Below, piece after piece: positions 35,124 through 48,325 of a stretch of 64,000 nt of DNA. The stretch lies in NCBI GenBank assembly GCA_951802425.1, contig OX637794.1, positions 3,720,001 through 3,784,000 on the forward strand. Direction: 5' to 3'. Each line of letters opens with the position of its first letter. Position 1 is the first letter of the stretch. The notes under the pieces were generated by a model. The model saw only the letters and a list, made by a program, of their open reading frames with translations, was not told the origin of the DNA and searched no databases. Origin of the DNA: Clavaria fumosa. Lineage: Eukaryota; Basidiomycota; Agaricomycetes; Agaricales; Clavariaceae. Both the position numbers and the translations under genes were made by a program.

Positions 35124-38100
35124 ATGATCGCATGCACGGCTTCCACTCGACCTTCAGTAAAGACGAAGCCATACGCAATACCGATGGCGACGGAGAGCGG
35201 TACTTTGGCGCCGGTAACGCCACAGCTGCCCACGCGCACCGCTGCTAGGAAGGCTTCGGAGCACTTTTTGACTCAACTCATGTCCTCTTCGGACGAGGAT
35301 GACGAGGAGGGTGGCGCGAACGACAGGACGCGAGGACGGGAGGGCAGTAAGAGCGGGAGGGCAGAGACCGCCGCTCGCCGTAGCCGCGATGGCGATGAAC
35401 TCTTCGGCGACCCCTCGGCCTCGAGAGGGCGCAAGGGGAATGTGGCCATCCGTTACACGAGCAAGTCCAAGTCCAAAATGAAGCCTAAGGCGAAAGAGAC
35501 GAGAGCGGTGAAGACCAAGTCAAACAAGAAAGCGAGGAGTGCCGCTGTGGAGGAACGTGCGGAGGGCGAGGGGTTGCCATTGTCTTCGCCATTCCTGCGG
35601 CCCACGCGCGTCCCCACAACGCCCGCAGTCCCCGTGCCGCTCTCGTCTGAGCTGCCGTTTGACGCTGCCAGTGACGGCGACGAAAATGGTGGCGATTTGG
35701 ACGATTTAAGTCCGCTATCGTCGCTGCAATCGTCCCCGGCGAATTCCCCCCGCAGCCAACGCCAGCCACACCTGCCTCATCAAGAGCGACCACCAATGCC
35801 GACGACAGCGCCTGGCGGGCCGCTTCAGCGCGCTGGTGCTGTGCGTTCTACGGACAAAATCGCGCACACGATCAGCGAGTTGCCAATATTCACGATCAGC
35901 TTGCTGCCACACCTTTTCACGCCCGGCAAGAGTCCGAAGACGCCGCCTAGCAGGTCTCCGAAGGTCTCGCCGAGCAAGTCTTCGAAGGTGTCCACACCAA
36001 GCAAAGCCTCAAAATTTACCACGCCAATTAAAGCCCCGAAAGTGTTTACACCAAGCAAAGCTGCGAAAGCATCCTCGCCCAGTAAACCATCTAAGGTCAA
36101 GCTAGGTGCTGCTAATAGCGCATCTGCCAGATCCGTGGCGCGGCAAACGTTGGATAATGGCTCCTCCTCCGAATCCATGAAGCAAGGGCTATGGGACTTG
36201 GCAGATTGTGCTTCTTTTGTATTTGTACTGGTGGATACAACGGGGGAAGCCATCAATGATGTATCTAAGGTTCCTGAAGATACGTATTGGTGGCCAGGAA
36301 AGGTCAACTCACCACATATTATTCTTAGGTTCGTAAATCTTGATCAATTTCTTTTAGGTAGAAAACGTGTCTCCGTACAGCACTCCGCTGAGCATAGCCA
36401 TGTACCATCCACTCATGCCTTCAGCGCCAGGGATGGTTAAGCTAAGGACGCCTTCCCCTTATAACATCCGACCAATTCATGCCCTCCATGGAGTACTCTC
36501 TTTCGACGAATCGACATTCACAATTCCGCTTTTGCCATCTTCCTCACGGCCCAATCCTCGTAAGAAGAAACGACTCGACCCGGCCATTCTGGACGCGGGA
36601 ATTTTAGACAAATGGAAGAACGCGGTGCGTACGATGGTGAAGGAGTATGAGGACGACGGCGACCTCGTCGTGCCTCTCAAATTGAGTTCAAATGAATACC
36701 CGTCCGAAAGTGTTGTAACTGTCAATGACGACGTCGTGTCTGTCTCTCCCTCGGGGCAGCCGTTCGTTCCTCCACCCTCTGACGAGACGCTCGAAATCCC
36801 AGGCGACTTAGTGCTCGCGCGCGAAAAGAGCGGGTCCACGTTGTACTGGCCCGCTAGGCTTGAGGCTTACGTGCCTCCTACGAGGCCAAGCCAGAAACCA
36901 AAATATAAGGTGGAGTTCCTGGACCGGAGAATATCTGTCATCCCGAGGGACCTGTTCTACACTTCCGAAGAGCCCGAGTTCGCTACATGCAAGGTCTGTT
37001 GTATTCCATTTTATACTTCCTTTTCTGAAAATTCTCTACGCATAACAACGTTGACATCGGGACGAGCTAGATAGGGCAGTGGGAGAGCAGCTATCGTGAA
37101 GACTCGGATTCAGAGGAATCCGACACTGAATCCGATGCCTCGGAATCTAAGCGGGCACCAAGCCCTGTGCCTGTGCTACCCGCGCCGCCCCCGAACACAT
37201 TCCAGTGTCTGTCGATGCGACAGCAGCTCGCATACATCAAACCGGTGCTTGTTGCGACGCTCAATGATGAGTACGCGCCGGCACGGCGACGCCACGCGGA
37301 TTTTGTGCGTGGAGGACGTACACGCGAGGAGATGTTGCGCAATGTGGTGATGCGTGGCCCGATCGGGGCGGACGAGGTGGGCTGTTTGGCGAGGTGTCTG
37401 GGGCGATGGGCATTGAAAGGAGAGAGGCGGGCTCCACAAATGATTGAGGAAGGCATGGGTACGGTGAGTCATATACCTTTTCGATGAACCCAAAAGTGGA
37501 CCCGTGTCAAATGTGGATTTTAGACGGTGGTGTGTGCGCAAGAAAAAGTGTCTTACGAGGATCCCAATGTCATAGCGCATCCTTCTGAGGCAAACATTCC
37601 TTATTTTTTCGTCTTGTCTCACCCGCTTCATGGGATTTTGTTAGGATGCGACTGAGTCCACTCCAACACCCACCACGCCACCATCATCTCTTCTTACCAA
37701 AGTAAGTTCCTTTTCAACCGAGACAACTTCCCATTCTCGGGCAGAAGCTGCGCATGAGGTTCGTCTAGCCACATTTACTCTGCAATTCCATTTGGCGCAA
37801 TGATCTAAGTAGTATTTTTGTATCCTGCAGACAACGAAACGCACAGGAGAAGATACTGCACAAGCATCAGGTGTCCAGCTAGAATATGCAGCACGCCAAC
37901 GAGGGTGCGAGGCGTACGAGACACTCTCAGGTGTTGAGAAGTTGGAGGTACATATGTGACCTTCTGTTACTACATCGCTGACCGTCGGCTCGGCAGTACG
38001 TCTTGAATGTGCTGCACTATGAAGCCGTCTTGCAGCTCATCCTATGGCGCACGGGAAAACGCACGTTAATAGAGTTGCTCTCAGAGGAGGAAGAGCAGGT

Positions 38101-38281
38101 GCTGCACGACGCCGCACAGCAGGCATCGCTCGAGACGGACTGGGTACGCGACGTGATGCGACTAAGGGACTCAAAAGTGCGACTGCTCAGGAAGCAGGCC
38201 GTGGAGGAGAAAGTTAAGGAGGCCACCGTCATTGGCGGGACAAGGTCAAGACCGAAAACAATTGTGAATAGCCGCGCTTGA
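35124..38281 (+). CDS. chromatin-like protein with PWWP-like segments and TPSK repeats
   Basis: Exons: 35124-36302, 36358-36993, 37071-37463, 37524-37568, 37645-37758, 37831-37947, 37997-38281; 922 residues, all phase 0. A second ATG (35184, MATESGTLAP) could also be the start. The first 250 residues are acidic and basic low complexity with an SSDEDDEEG patch and Lys-rich stretches. Residues about 270-330 repeat Ser/Thr-Pro-Ser-Lys units (SPKVSPSKSSKVSTPSKASK), as in histone-H1-like tails. Two blocks resemble PWWP/Tudor-like folds: VLVDTTGEAINDVS...TYWWPGKV (about 375-393) and GDLVLAREKSGSTLYWPARL...KYKVEFLDRRISVIPRDLFY. The C-terminus is helical and charged. A nuclear, chromatin-binding role is inferred. 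The donor of exon 4 is ambiguous (37569 chosen; 37551 also possible). Confidence 0.75.
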
Positions 38282-38863
38282 AGCCATTTACCCGGCTCCA
38301 CGGATTTGTGTTCCCTATGTTATGTGTCCAATTCTGTAGTGCTAATGTAAAAAACATCCATGAGTTCTTGTCCTCTGAAAACATATGAACGGCAATGAGA
38401 GTCTAGAATGCGTGACGCTCGTAATGAGAATATATATATGTAACTTGTAAGTCATCGCATCACAATGGGGCGAACCGATGTGGTTGGATCGTCAATCTGA
38501 GGGTCTAGTAGTTCTGAAGGACCTAAATACCAAATGGTGCATCTGGAAAGCGTGAGACGCAGTCCAGACGGACAAGCGCATGGTGTGCAAGGTTGACCCT
38601 GCTATTGCCCTTAAAAAAGGGTCCTGGTCCTTGATTGAATCTTGCATCTGTCGAGAATGTCTCACGGTCTGTCCATCTCTTCCAGTTCCCGCCGACGGTG
38701 GGCTGGAACTTTCCCATCAACTTCTCTTCGAGGTGGAGCCGCGCAGCGTCTTTGGCCTAACAATTCGGCTTCAAAGGTTGATGTGCATCCCCTAAACCCA
38801 GATTTGACCCCACTTACACGCATGCACGAGCCTCAGTCTCGACGTGGCAGCGCGTTTGCTCAT
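38282..38863. other. convergent intergenic region
   Basis: The 582 bp between two converging genes hold both 3' UTRs; AT-rich around 38340-38460. No gene seen. Confidence 0.55.
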
Positions 38864-41202
38864 TCATCTCGGAACGAGCCGCCAGGGTTGATCGGATGTG
38901 CTATTTAACCGGGACAGGGTGCCCGGTCGAGGCGCGCATGACGCTGCAAGATTATGCTGCGACGCATTGCGCGAGCGGGACGAGAAGGACGCCGGGCTAC
39001 TGGACAGCATAGCTTCCTCGTACTGGCCAGTCCGCACAGGAGATGGTAACCGGGACGAGTATTGCGAGGAAGTGGAGGACGTCGCGTGTGGCTGCGGAAG
39101 ACCGCTTGTCACCGACGGGAGGCTCGGAAGCGACGTCGACAGATTGGGAGAGCTGCGCTGATCATAGCCGGAACGAGGAAGCTTGCTTGTAGCAAAAGTC
39201 GACGACAGTCGAATTCGGTGCCACAATCGCCAGGGATTGAATGGAGATAATGGTGGAGGGCCTGGGGACGTAAAGCTTTTACTTTCGTCCATCAAATACC
39301 CTTTCGCTTCGATGTCGCGGGATTTTTTGTTACGCGAGTGCGGTGTTCTCCGGAATGATGCGGCAATTGCGAACTTGAGGCGACACGCTACGACCAACAA
39401 GATGAAGAGTAATGTGGTGTATATGAGGAAAAGAAGAGGAGAGAAGCCAAGCGCGCTGCGGTGTAATGATGAGGGCAAATGAGAAGATAGACGATTTTCG
39501 AGGAGGTCTAGGTCAAAGAAGGGTGGTCGAATAGGCTTCACTGGTGCATCCGCCGAGTCCGCAATATCATCGAGGGGGTCCCCTAGGGGTCGAGCTGTTT
39601 TCGATGACGGTGGGATTTCTTTACTTGCCTCGAGTACCATCTTGCCCAATGTCCAGCTGATGGCAATGTCTCCAACCGTGTCGACGGATTGGAACGTAGG
39701 CCTACCAAGGCCCTTGCGCTCTGCTTGCTCCGCCACTTTCTCTCCTCTAGTAGTTGAGTTGCCGCCAGGGTCCACAATCCGGGGCATCCCAATGCCTTCA
39801 TGCAACACATTTGCGATCCACGCTGCTTTGAAACATTGCACTTCAAGGCGCGAGATTTCCACTTCCTTGCCCCATTTCCCAGTCCCGATAACCTTCCCAT
39901 GCTCGAGAACTTCTCCGTCGCCACCGAGTCTACCATCTTGTCGCGATTCCTGATGTTGCTTGACGATACCAGACCAGTCCCTCGAGCAGAACTCGGATGC
40001 CGCGCGCTCGTATTGAAGGAAATCATATGGGCCACCAAGTCCAAAAACGTGCTCAGAAGCATACCAGTATTCGGATACACCAATAAAGTGGGACACGGAA
40101 AAATCAATTGGTGGGACGTGTATTCCGTTGAACAAGCAGGGGGAATCCGGGCAAGGCGCGTCCTTGTTCAAAAGAGACGAAGTCTGGCGCAGACAAGCCT
40201 CAAACGAGCCTGTACCCCGTAGACGTTGTGGTCCAAGAGTGTGGAGTGAGGTAGGATCGGAACGGATGGGGTGTTCTAGTCGTTCCAAGTCTTTGGGAAG
40301 ACAAGGATCAAGGATGACGTGAATGTCGTCCGAATCGTGTTTGAGCGCCTCGTGTTGGTTCTTCTGATATTGGTCAATGACCTGACTGACATAACGCTCA
40401 CGAGCTTGATTCGTGCCATAGCCCAGCCATGTAGTCACGAAGACTTGATGATGTATCTCGTCTCCACCGAGCAACCGAAGACGCACATTTATCAGTTTTT
40501 TCGCCAGAGAGCGGTCATCGTGCTTCGGCTCGAACGCAATCTGAGTGGATGCCCCGCCCATATCGAGGAACCCGTAAGTTGTCCGATTTGTATCCGATGC
40601 CGTGAACCCGTCCATAAGGTAGTTGACCGCAATCCACCCGAACAAACCTTCCTCTTCTCCTGTAATTATACGGACACTTGAACCGCAGGGGCCTGCGTTA
40701 GAGGGATCATCTAGCCGAAAATGAGAGTGCAGCCTGAGGAATTGGCAAGCGCTCTTCAATATCGCTGCTTGCTTAATCGGGGAGACGAGGCGCATCCCAG
40801 CGGTGGCCAACAAGAAAAGAGGGGTTTCTTTGTGTAAAGAGGGAGGTATCTGATCACGAGCGTGACGCAACAGCGGAGCGAGATGTTGTTCGACGCCATC
40901 CGGATCATCTACAAACGAAGATAGACCTGGAGAATGACAGTGCCATGTTCACCAGTCGACACGTAAGAAGTACATGATTGGAGCATACCAGGTTGGACTT
41001 TGCTGACCCATTCCTCCCCCTTTTGAGCTCCCTTTTCAACTTTCGGCAGAAGACTAGACACAGCGTTGCCACCCTCGAGCAAAACGGTACGAGGATCTTT
41101 CCAGCTATAGATTTGCAGTCTCGAACCAGACGAACCAGCGTCGATTACGATACCGAAACGGCGGGCTGCCAGCCATGGGTCGACGACGCTTGGGGGTGGC
41201 AT
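38864..41202 (-). CDS. YND1: Golgi-type apyrase (GDA1/CD39 nucleoside diphosphatase)
   Basis: Exons 40989-41202 and 38864-40926; 758 residues. All five apyrase conserved regions are present in order: VIDAGSSGSRLQIYSW, LATAGMRLV, ITGEEEGLFGWIAVNY (catalytic Glu), LDMGGASTQIAFEP and VGDIAISWTLGKMV. There is no N-terminal signal peptide, but a membrane span lies at about 520-545 (SPLLFLIYTTLLFILLVVA), followed by a cytosolic Ser/Pro-rich tail. This layout matches yeast Ynd1, which hydrolyses nucleoside di- and triphosphates in the Golgi lumen and so supports nucleotide-sugar exchange for glycosylation. The gene diverges from ELP3 over 194 bp. Confidence 0.94.
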
Positions 41203-41396
41203 CCAATGTCAGAAACAGAAAAGTCGTATAAGTCGTACACGCCGCGGCAACTACCGTAATATCTGGATCTGGAGAGTAATGTTAGAGTCGTCAAAGTTGT
41301 CGAAAACGCCACAACAATTGCTTGTATTGAGCAAGCTTGACAGAATAGGGCAAACCATATTCCCACAACCTGAATTCAACTCAAGCAGCAAGAACG
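41203..41396. promoter_or_regulatory. 194-bp shared promoter of YND1 and ELP3
   Basis: The two start codons face away from each other across 194 bp. No TATA box is obvious. Coregulation is inferred only from spacing. Confidence 0.55.
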
Positions 41397-43676
<2,280 letters not shown>

Positions 43677-43811
43677 TTACTTTCTGGTTTTCTAACGGTG
43701 CGGTCTCGTCGTTCAGTCATTATTTTCACATCAAAGCAGTCCGTCCTAACAATACATGAGAGATGAGATTGAGATATATATGAGAGTGCAAGTCGTGATA
43801 TAGCTCGCAGA

Positions 43812-45966
43812 TCATAGCTTAACGAATGATGTGTCAATTCCATGAGCGAAGTCCCATATGCATATTCTCTGTGGAGCAGGACTCTTGAGGTAAACCTCAT
43901 CATTGAAGGTCGATGCACGTACCTGATCTTCGCCACACGAAACAATCTAAAAAGAACTCATGTGTGACCGTACCTCGTCGATAAAAGAGAGGAGCGAACC
44001 TTCGTACAATCGGACGTGATACAGAATATCCGTCCCGTATGGCCCCCAGTGAGGTCAGCAACCAACTTGCCTGTGCTGCGTTCCCAAACCTGCCAAAAGC
44101 TCTCTCCTCAGCAAACTCAGAAGCTGTCAAAGGGTGGCCGACACCACGCACTTTGACGCTCAAGTCGTAGCTCCCGCTGATCACGAACTCTTCTCCGAGC
44201 ACCACGCTCCGCACCAAGTCCCCATGGCTCGTACCGTCTCGCCCGGCCGCGTCACACTCAGTGCAAGGCGCGCCGCACTTGGGGCACATGGTGACAGTAC
44301 CCTCAACTGCTAAGGACAGTTTCGGAAATGTGAAAGGTACGATCGCAGGTGGAGGGCCGTAGTCAGGGCACGTCGACCAGCCCCGGAGTGTCGTCAAGTC
44401 GAGAAGTCGCAGGTGCTTGTCCGACGAGCCTGAGAGGACGTAGGGCGGCTTGAAATCTATGGCCGCGATTCTGAGACGAGGGGACATCAGCTGGATGCCT
44501 CGAACGATGGAATGAAGCGGAATCACCCTCTGCCATGATAATTATCAAGCGTGCGTAACAGCTTTCCGGTGTTGGCATCCCAGAGCTTGATGGATCGATC
44601 GCCGGAGCCAGAGACGATCAGATCCTGCCAGATGGAGACGGCATTGACAGCTGCTCTGTGAGGGCCAAGAACGAACTGAGGTGTCAGATGAGGGAACCCG
44701 TATGTCCGAACGGTGCGATCTGCGCGATATGTTGAGTGCGAGAGCACACCCATTTAGTTGCAGTGACATACCTTTAGAGCAGGATACTAGGCGCTCGCCG
44801 CTAATCCTGACGGAAAGTACGCTATCCTGATGATCTCTGATGGACCTTACGAGACGGTTCTCTGTCAAGTCCCACACCGCGACTCTCCTATCGCTACCTG
44901 CGCTGGCCACGTATCCCGCGTGCACACAGATGCTGAGGACACTTCCCTCATGCAAGTCTCTGATGACTCTGCTGACCAACCCCGTGCCCAGATTCCACTC
45001 TCTGATTGTCTTGTCCCTTGATCCAGTAAACAGCACTTGCACACCATTGTCTGGGTAAGTATACAGTTGCAAGCAGTATATCGTGCTTGAATGCGAGTTT
45101 GGTGGCCCACCACGAGTTTGCAGAGCAGACAACCGATAGGTGGAGGACAGAAAGCGGTTGTATAGTCGAATCCGCGTTTGGTGGAGTAACTTGTAGTCCG
45201 CTTGCCCCGTGAAGTTAGTAAATGGAGATCGTAAGGACGAGCTGGGCTTCGGAACCGCGGTGTTGAGTTTGAGCGGTAGGTGCGCCCCGTTCATGGGCAG
45301 CCCGTGCCCATTCGGCGCGATGACGCCCATCAGGGTGCCAGGGCCAGGATCATCGCTGTCCTCCGACAGGTCTATCTCGTCGCCCGCGTCGCTCGTTCCC
45401 ATACCTTCATCGTCCGAGTCGTCCTGCGTCCCACTGAGGGGTGACGCGAGGGTGAGAGCGAGCGCGAGCACTCGGCATGGGGGCTGCCGCCACTGCCACC
45501 CACGCTCGGCACAAAGACGCCGCCATAACGTTTGGTCACCAGCGAGTTTGCGCCATCGCCGGCACACGAGCGCAGACACCATTATAGTCTGCCATGGGAG
45601 GTGCGAGAAGACTTGCAACCCTAGTTCGATGGGCAGTGACTGAATACGAGAATGTGGATCAGCAGTGTCTGTATACGCCGATAGTCGACGCTGATAATCG
45701 ACTTACTGCAACAGGGTCGAATTGCAATAGAGGTGCAATGCGGCGCTGGACAGCGGCTAGACGTGATCTGGGCAAGGATGCTAGTAGGCTGTATGCCAGC
45801 TCTATTGAGACACGGGGGTAAGGAGGGCTGTAACTGTTTCGGGTGAGTGTCTCGCACCTTCTCGATCCTTGAAAGAAGAGATTGCGCTCAGCCAGGCGTT
45901 GTTAGCGGGAGTGCGCTCGTTCAGATCGCCGCTGTCTGCGAAACCTTTGGCGTGCGGCCAGTTCAT
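43812..45966 (-). CDS. F-box and WD40 protein with a four-cysteine knuckle
   Basis: Eight exons: 45858-45966, 45707-45801, 44772-45639, 44527-44719, 44152-44470, 44000-44089, 43923-43946, 43812-43868; 584 residues. It starts MNWPHAKGFADSGDLNERTP. A helical segment (LAYSLLASLPRSRLAAVQRR) precedes the F-box (SLPIELGLQVFSHLPWQTIM, then CRRWRKLAGDQTLWRRLC, about 65-110). After an acidic loop, WD repeats follow (LFTGSRDKTIREWNLGTG, SAGSDRRVAVWDL, VSGSGDRSIKLWDANTGK, ISGSYDLSVKVWERSTGK) up to the end IWDFAHGIDTSFVKL. Between two repeats lies MCPKCGAPCTEC, a CxxCxxxCxxC arrangement that could bind zinc. The architecture is that of an SCF substrate receptor; its target is unknown. Tiny exon 7 (24 nt) encodes IVSCGEDQ. 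Confidence 0.88.
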
Positions 45967-46448
45967 GAAAGAATGGTATTAGTGTAACTAATGCCGCAGC
46001 AACTCGTGCGCCACCTTTATACTGGGCTAGACGTTGCGACGCGTCGTGGCTACCGGGCTTGCTTCCAAGCGGCTTCGGGTCGCCATTGTGAATGCCACTG
46101 ACGACGGGACCATCATCATTTCGTCTGCACAGCCGGCGGAAATCCGAGAGAGGAATTGCTTGATATTGAGACCGAAAATAATAATAATAATAATTGTGGT
46201 ATAATTGTGAACGGGAGAAAAAACGCGGAGGAAAGCATTGCAACGATCCACGGGGAAACTAGACGTATGTATGTACGTATGAAGGGAAAACAGTTCCAGA
46301 GTCTCTGGGTGCGTGGAACGTGTGCAAAAGACTACATACAGTACTGTACTAACACCAGAGAAAAATATCATTGTCTTTAAAGGAATGTCAGGTTCGGGTC
46401 AGGTTCGGGTCAAGCCCCAAACGGATCGATGCCTCTCTAAATCCTGAA
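45967..46448. other. intergenic region
   Basis: Promoter of the F-box/WD40 gene and 3' region of the SH3 gene (both minus). A short (AAT)n run lies near 46178 and a tandem TCAGGTTCGGG at 46389. No gene seen. Confidence 0.5.
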
Positions 46449-47348
46449 TCAAAACCGCGGATATCCAGGATTGGAAAGACTGCTGGCACGCTGAGCGCTC
46501 CTCCAGTCATTGGTTGGGCTGGCTCTCGCAGACGCTGTTGTTTTTTTCAGACACTCCAACGGCACCATACCACGCTCGCTCAACCTGTTCACACATAGTG
46601 CCCATCCGTCATCATACTCCCTCAATATCTGGACGAGTTCACCTGTCGTGATGGAGAGTTCGTCGGGAAGATTGGGGGTGAATGTGCAGTAGACAGTAGC
46701 GTGGATGACCTGCGAGGAAGATCGCGTGCCGATAGGGGTGACAGGTGGGCTGTTGTACAACTCCGGTAGTGGAGTCAAAACAGATTGTGCTTTGAATGGA
46801 TCTTGGGGCATCGACTCCGTAGCATCTGGTGCCTTCTCCGATGGCAAAGTCTCTTGATCGACTAAGATGGCTTTTCCCCACGTCGCTCTCTTCCTCTCGC
46901 GTACAATGGTAGCCGCCTTTCGTGTCAAGAACAGTGCAACGACAATGACCACCAGAACTACGGCAATGGCGATGCCCGCGGTAGTGGCACTCGACAGCGC
47001 GGTGTTCTTCTGGGCTGCGCTTGAAGCGGTGGCCGATGCAGCGGGCGACGATGCGGACGAGCTCGATGTGGATGAGTTAGGCGTAGGTTGAGGTGAGGGC
47101 GTGGGTGAAGATGTCAGAGTGGACGTCGTGACCAATGAAACCGAGCTGGTAGTTGCTGATTGCGAGGCGCGAGAGGTACTGTTGGCTGAAAGGGACTTGT
47201 TCGTGTCCGCGGTAGCGCTGGTTCGGCCGGGGGGCGCAGTCTTTATGCGAGGGGGCGTGGTGGGACCAGTATTCGTATTACTTGGCTCATTCAGTTGACG
47301 ATACTCGAAGTGGCCTCGTCGTTCTACTTGACGTCGGATTGGCTTCAT
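46449..47348 (-). CDS. single-span membrane protein with C-terminal SH3 domain
   Basis: One exon, 299 residues. An in-frame TAA four codons upstream supports the ATG at 47348. The first 120 residues are rich in Ser, Thr and Ala, typical of an O-mannosylated ectodomain, but no cleavable signal is seen. A membrane span covers about 123-142 (TAGIAIAVVLVVIVVALFL), then a basic stop-transfer (RKAATIVRERKR). The SH3 domain lies at about 216-268: ATVYCTFTPNLPDELSITTG, ILREYDDGWALC and GMVPLECL. The layout resembles small fungal membrane SH3 proteins that recruit cytosolic partners at the cell surface (Fus1 is one example of the type). Partner unknown. Confidence 0.85.
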   Translation of the reverse strand: MKPIRRQVERRGHFEYRQLNEPSNTNTGPTTPPRIKTAPPGRTSATADTNKSLSANSTSRASQSATTSSVSLVTTSTLTSSPTPSPQPTPNSSTSSSSASSPAASATASSAAQKNTALSSATTAGIAIAVVLVVIVVALFLTRKAATIVRERKRATWGKAILVDQETLPSEKAPDATESMPQDPFKAQSVLTPLPELYNSPPVTPIGTRSSSQVIHATVYCTFTPNLPDELSITTGELVQILREYDDGWALCVNRLSERGMVPLECLKKTTASARASPTNDWRSAQRASSLSNPGYPRF

Positions 47349-48325
47349 AGTTTGACTTTAGAGTAATGCTGGAATGAGCGTAGGGGCAGTCGAAGTTGGC
47401 CTTTGGAAGTTCCCGCAACGAGGCCAACCGAGCCTTGAGGAAGAGGGGAAAAAGATAGAATAATTCTAGGACGACGACGACCGCGATGACGAGGGGATGA
47501 AAAGGCGACAAACGAATCTTGAACTTGAAGAATCGTGGTGATGTGCCTTCTGATATATATCACACATCCCACGGGTCGTGGGAAACCGCCCTAGATTAGG
47601 TAATACTAGTATCATCGGTCTGATCGCTAACCCGTTTGGAGTCGCAAAAGAGGGAACTCGAGGCAGAGAACAGAACATGTATCACTTTTGTAGCATCCCT
47701 TGCCAGCTCAGCTTGCGGGTACATCAACGGTTAGCTTGTTGATTGATTGGCCGTAACCCATTGCGGGCGGTGGCGTTGATTCTATTTGTCTGTACTGAAC
47801 CCTCTTTTCATAACCGTCTCATTGCGGTTGCACAGACCCGCCTTGGCAATAGTACCTATCCTTCCGTTTCGAAAAAGAAGAACTGCAGTTTAGCAGCATC
47901 CCACACACGCTTCGGCTCCCGTCGCAACGCCCGGCGGCAACGCAAACGGATTCAATATATCTTGTACCCGTAGCGATACTCCACACCGTGGGTCAGGCAA
48001 GCAGACCGTCAATTCCCCAGTTCTGTGGTTCTGCACCGCAAGCAAATGTTGCGGTTCCGATGGCGTACGACATCGTGTCTACCACTCCATGGGCGGAGGT
48101 CGTGTGTTCACAACACAGCCACCTTTGACGGCCCAAGCGCTGACTATGGCACAGGTATGGTCATCAACGGACGGTTTCAATTTTTAACGGGCAAATTTTT
48201 CGCCAGCCCAGTACCTTGTGTTTGGGGTGGAGGCTGTGATGGTAGACTTGCTTGATCAAGTAATATCTGCAGGCGCAGTGGCGAGCGAGATCTACATTCA
48301 ACGTCAATGGCATGTCCGCACAGCA
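47349..48325. other. intergenic region, about 980 bp
   Basis: Promoter of the SH3 gene and 3' side of the SNF2 gene. Open frames on either strand are short and without motifs. Nothing else seen. Confidence 0.5.
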
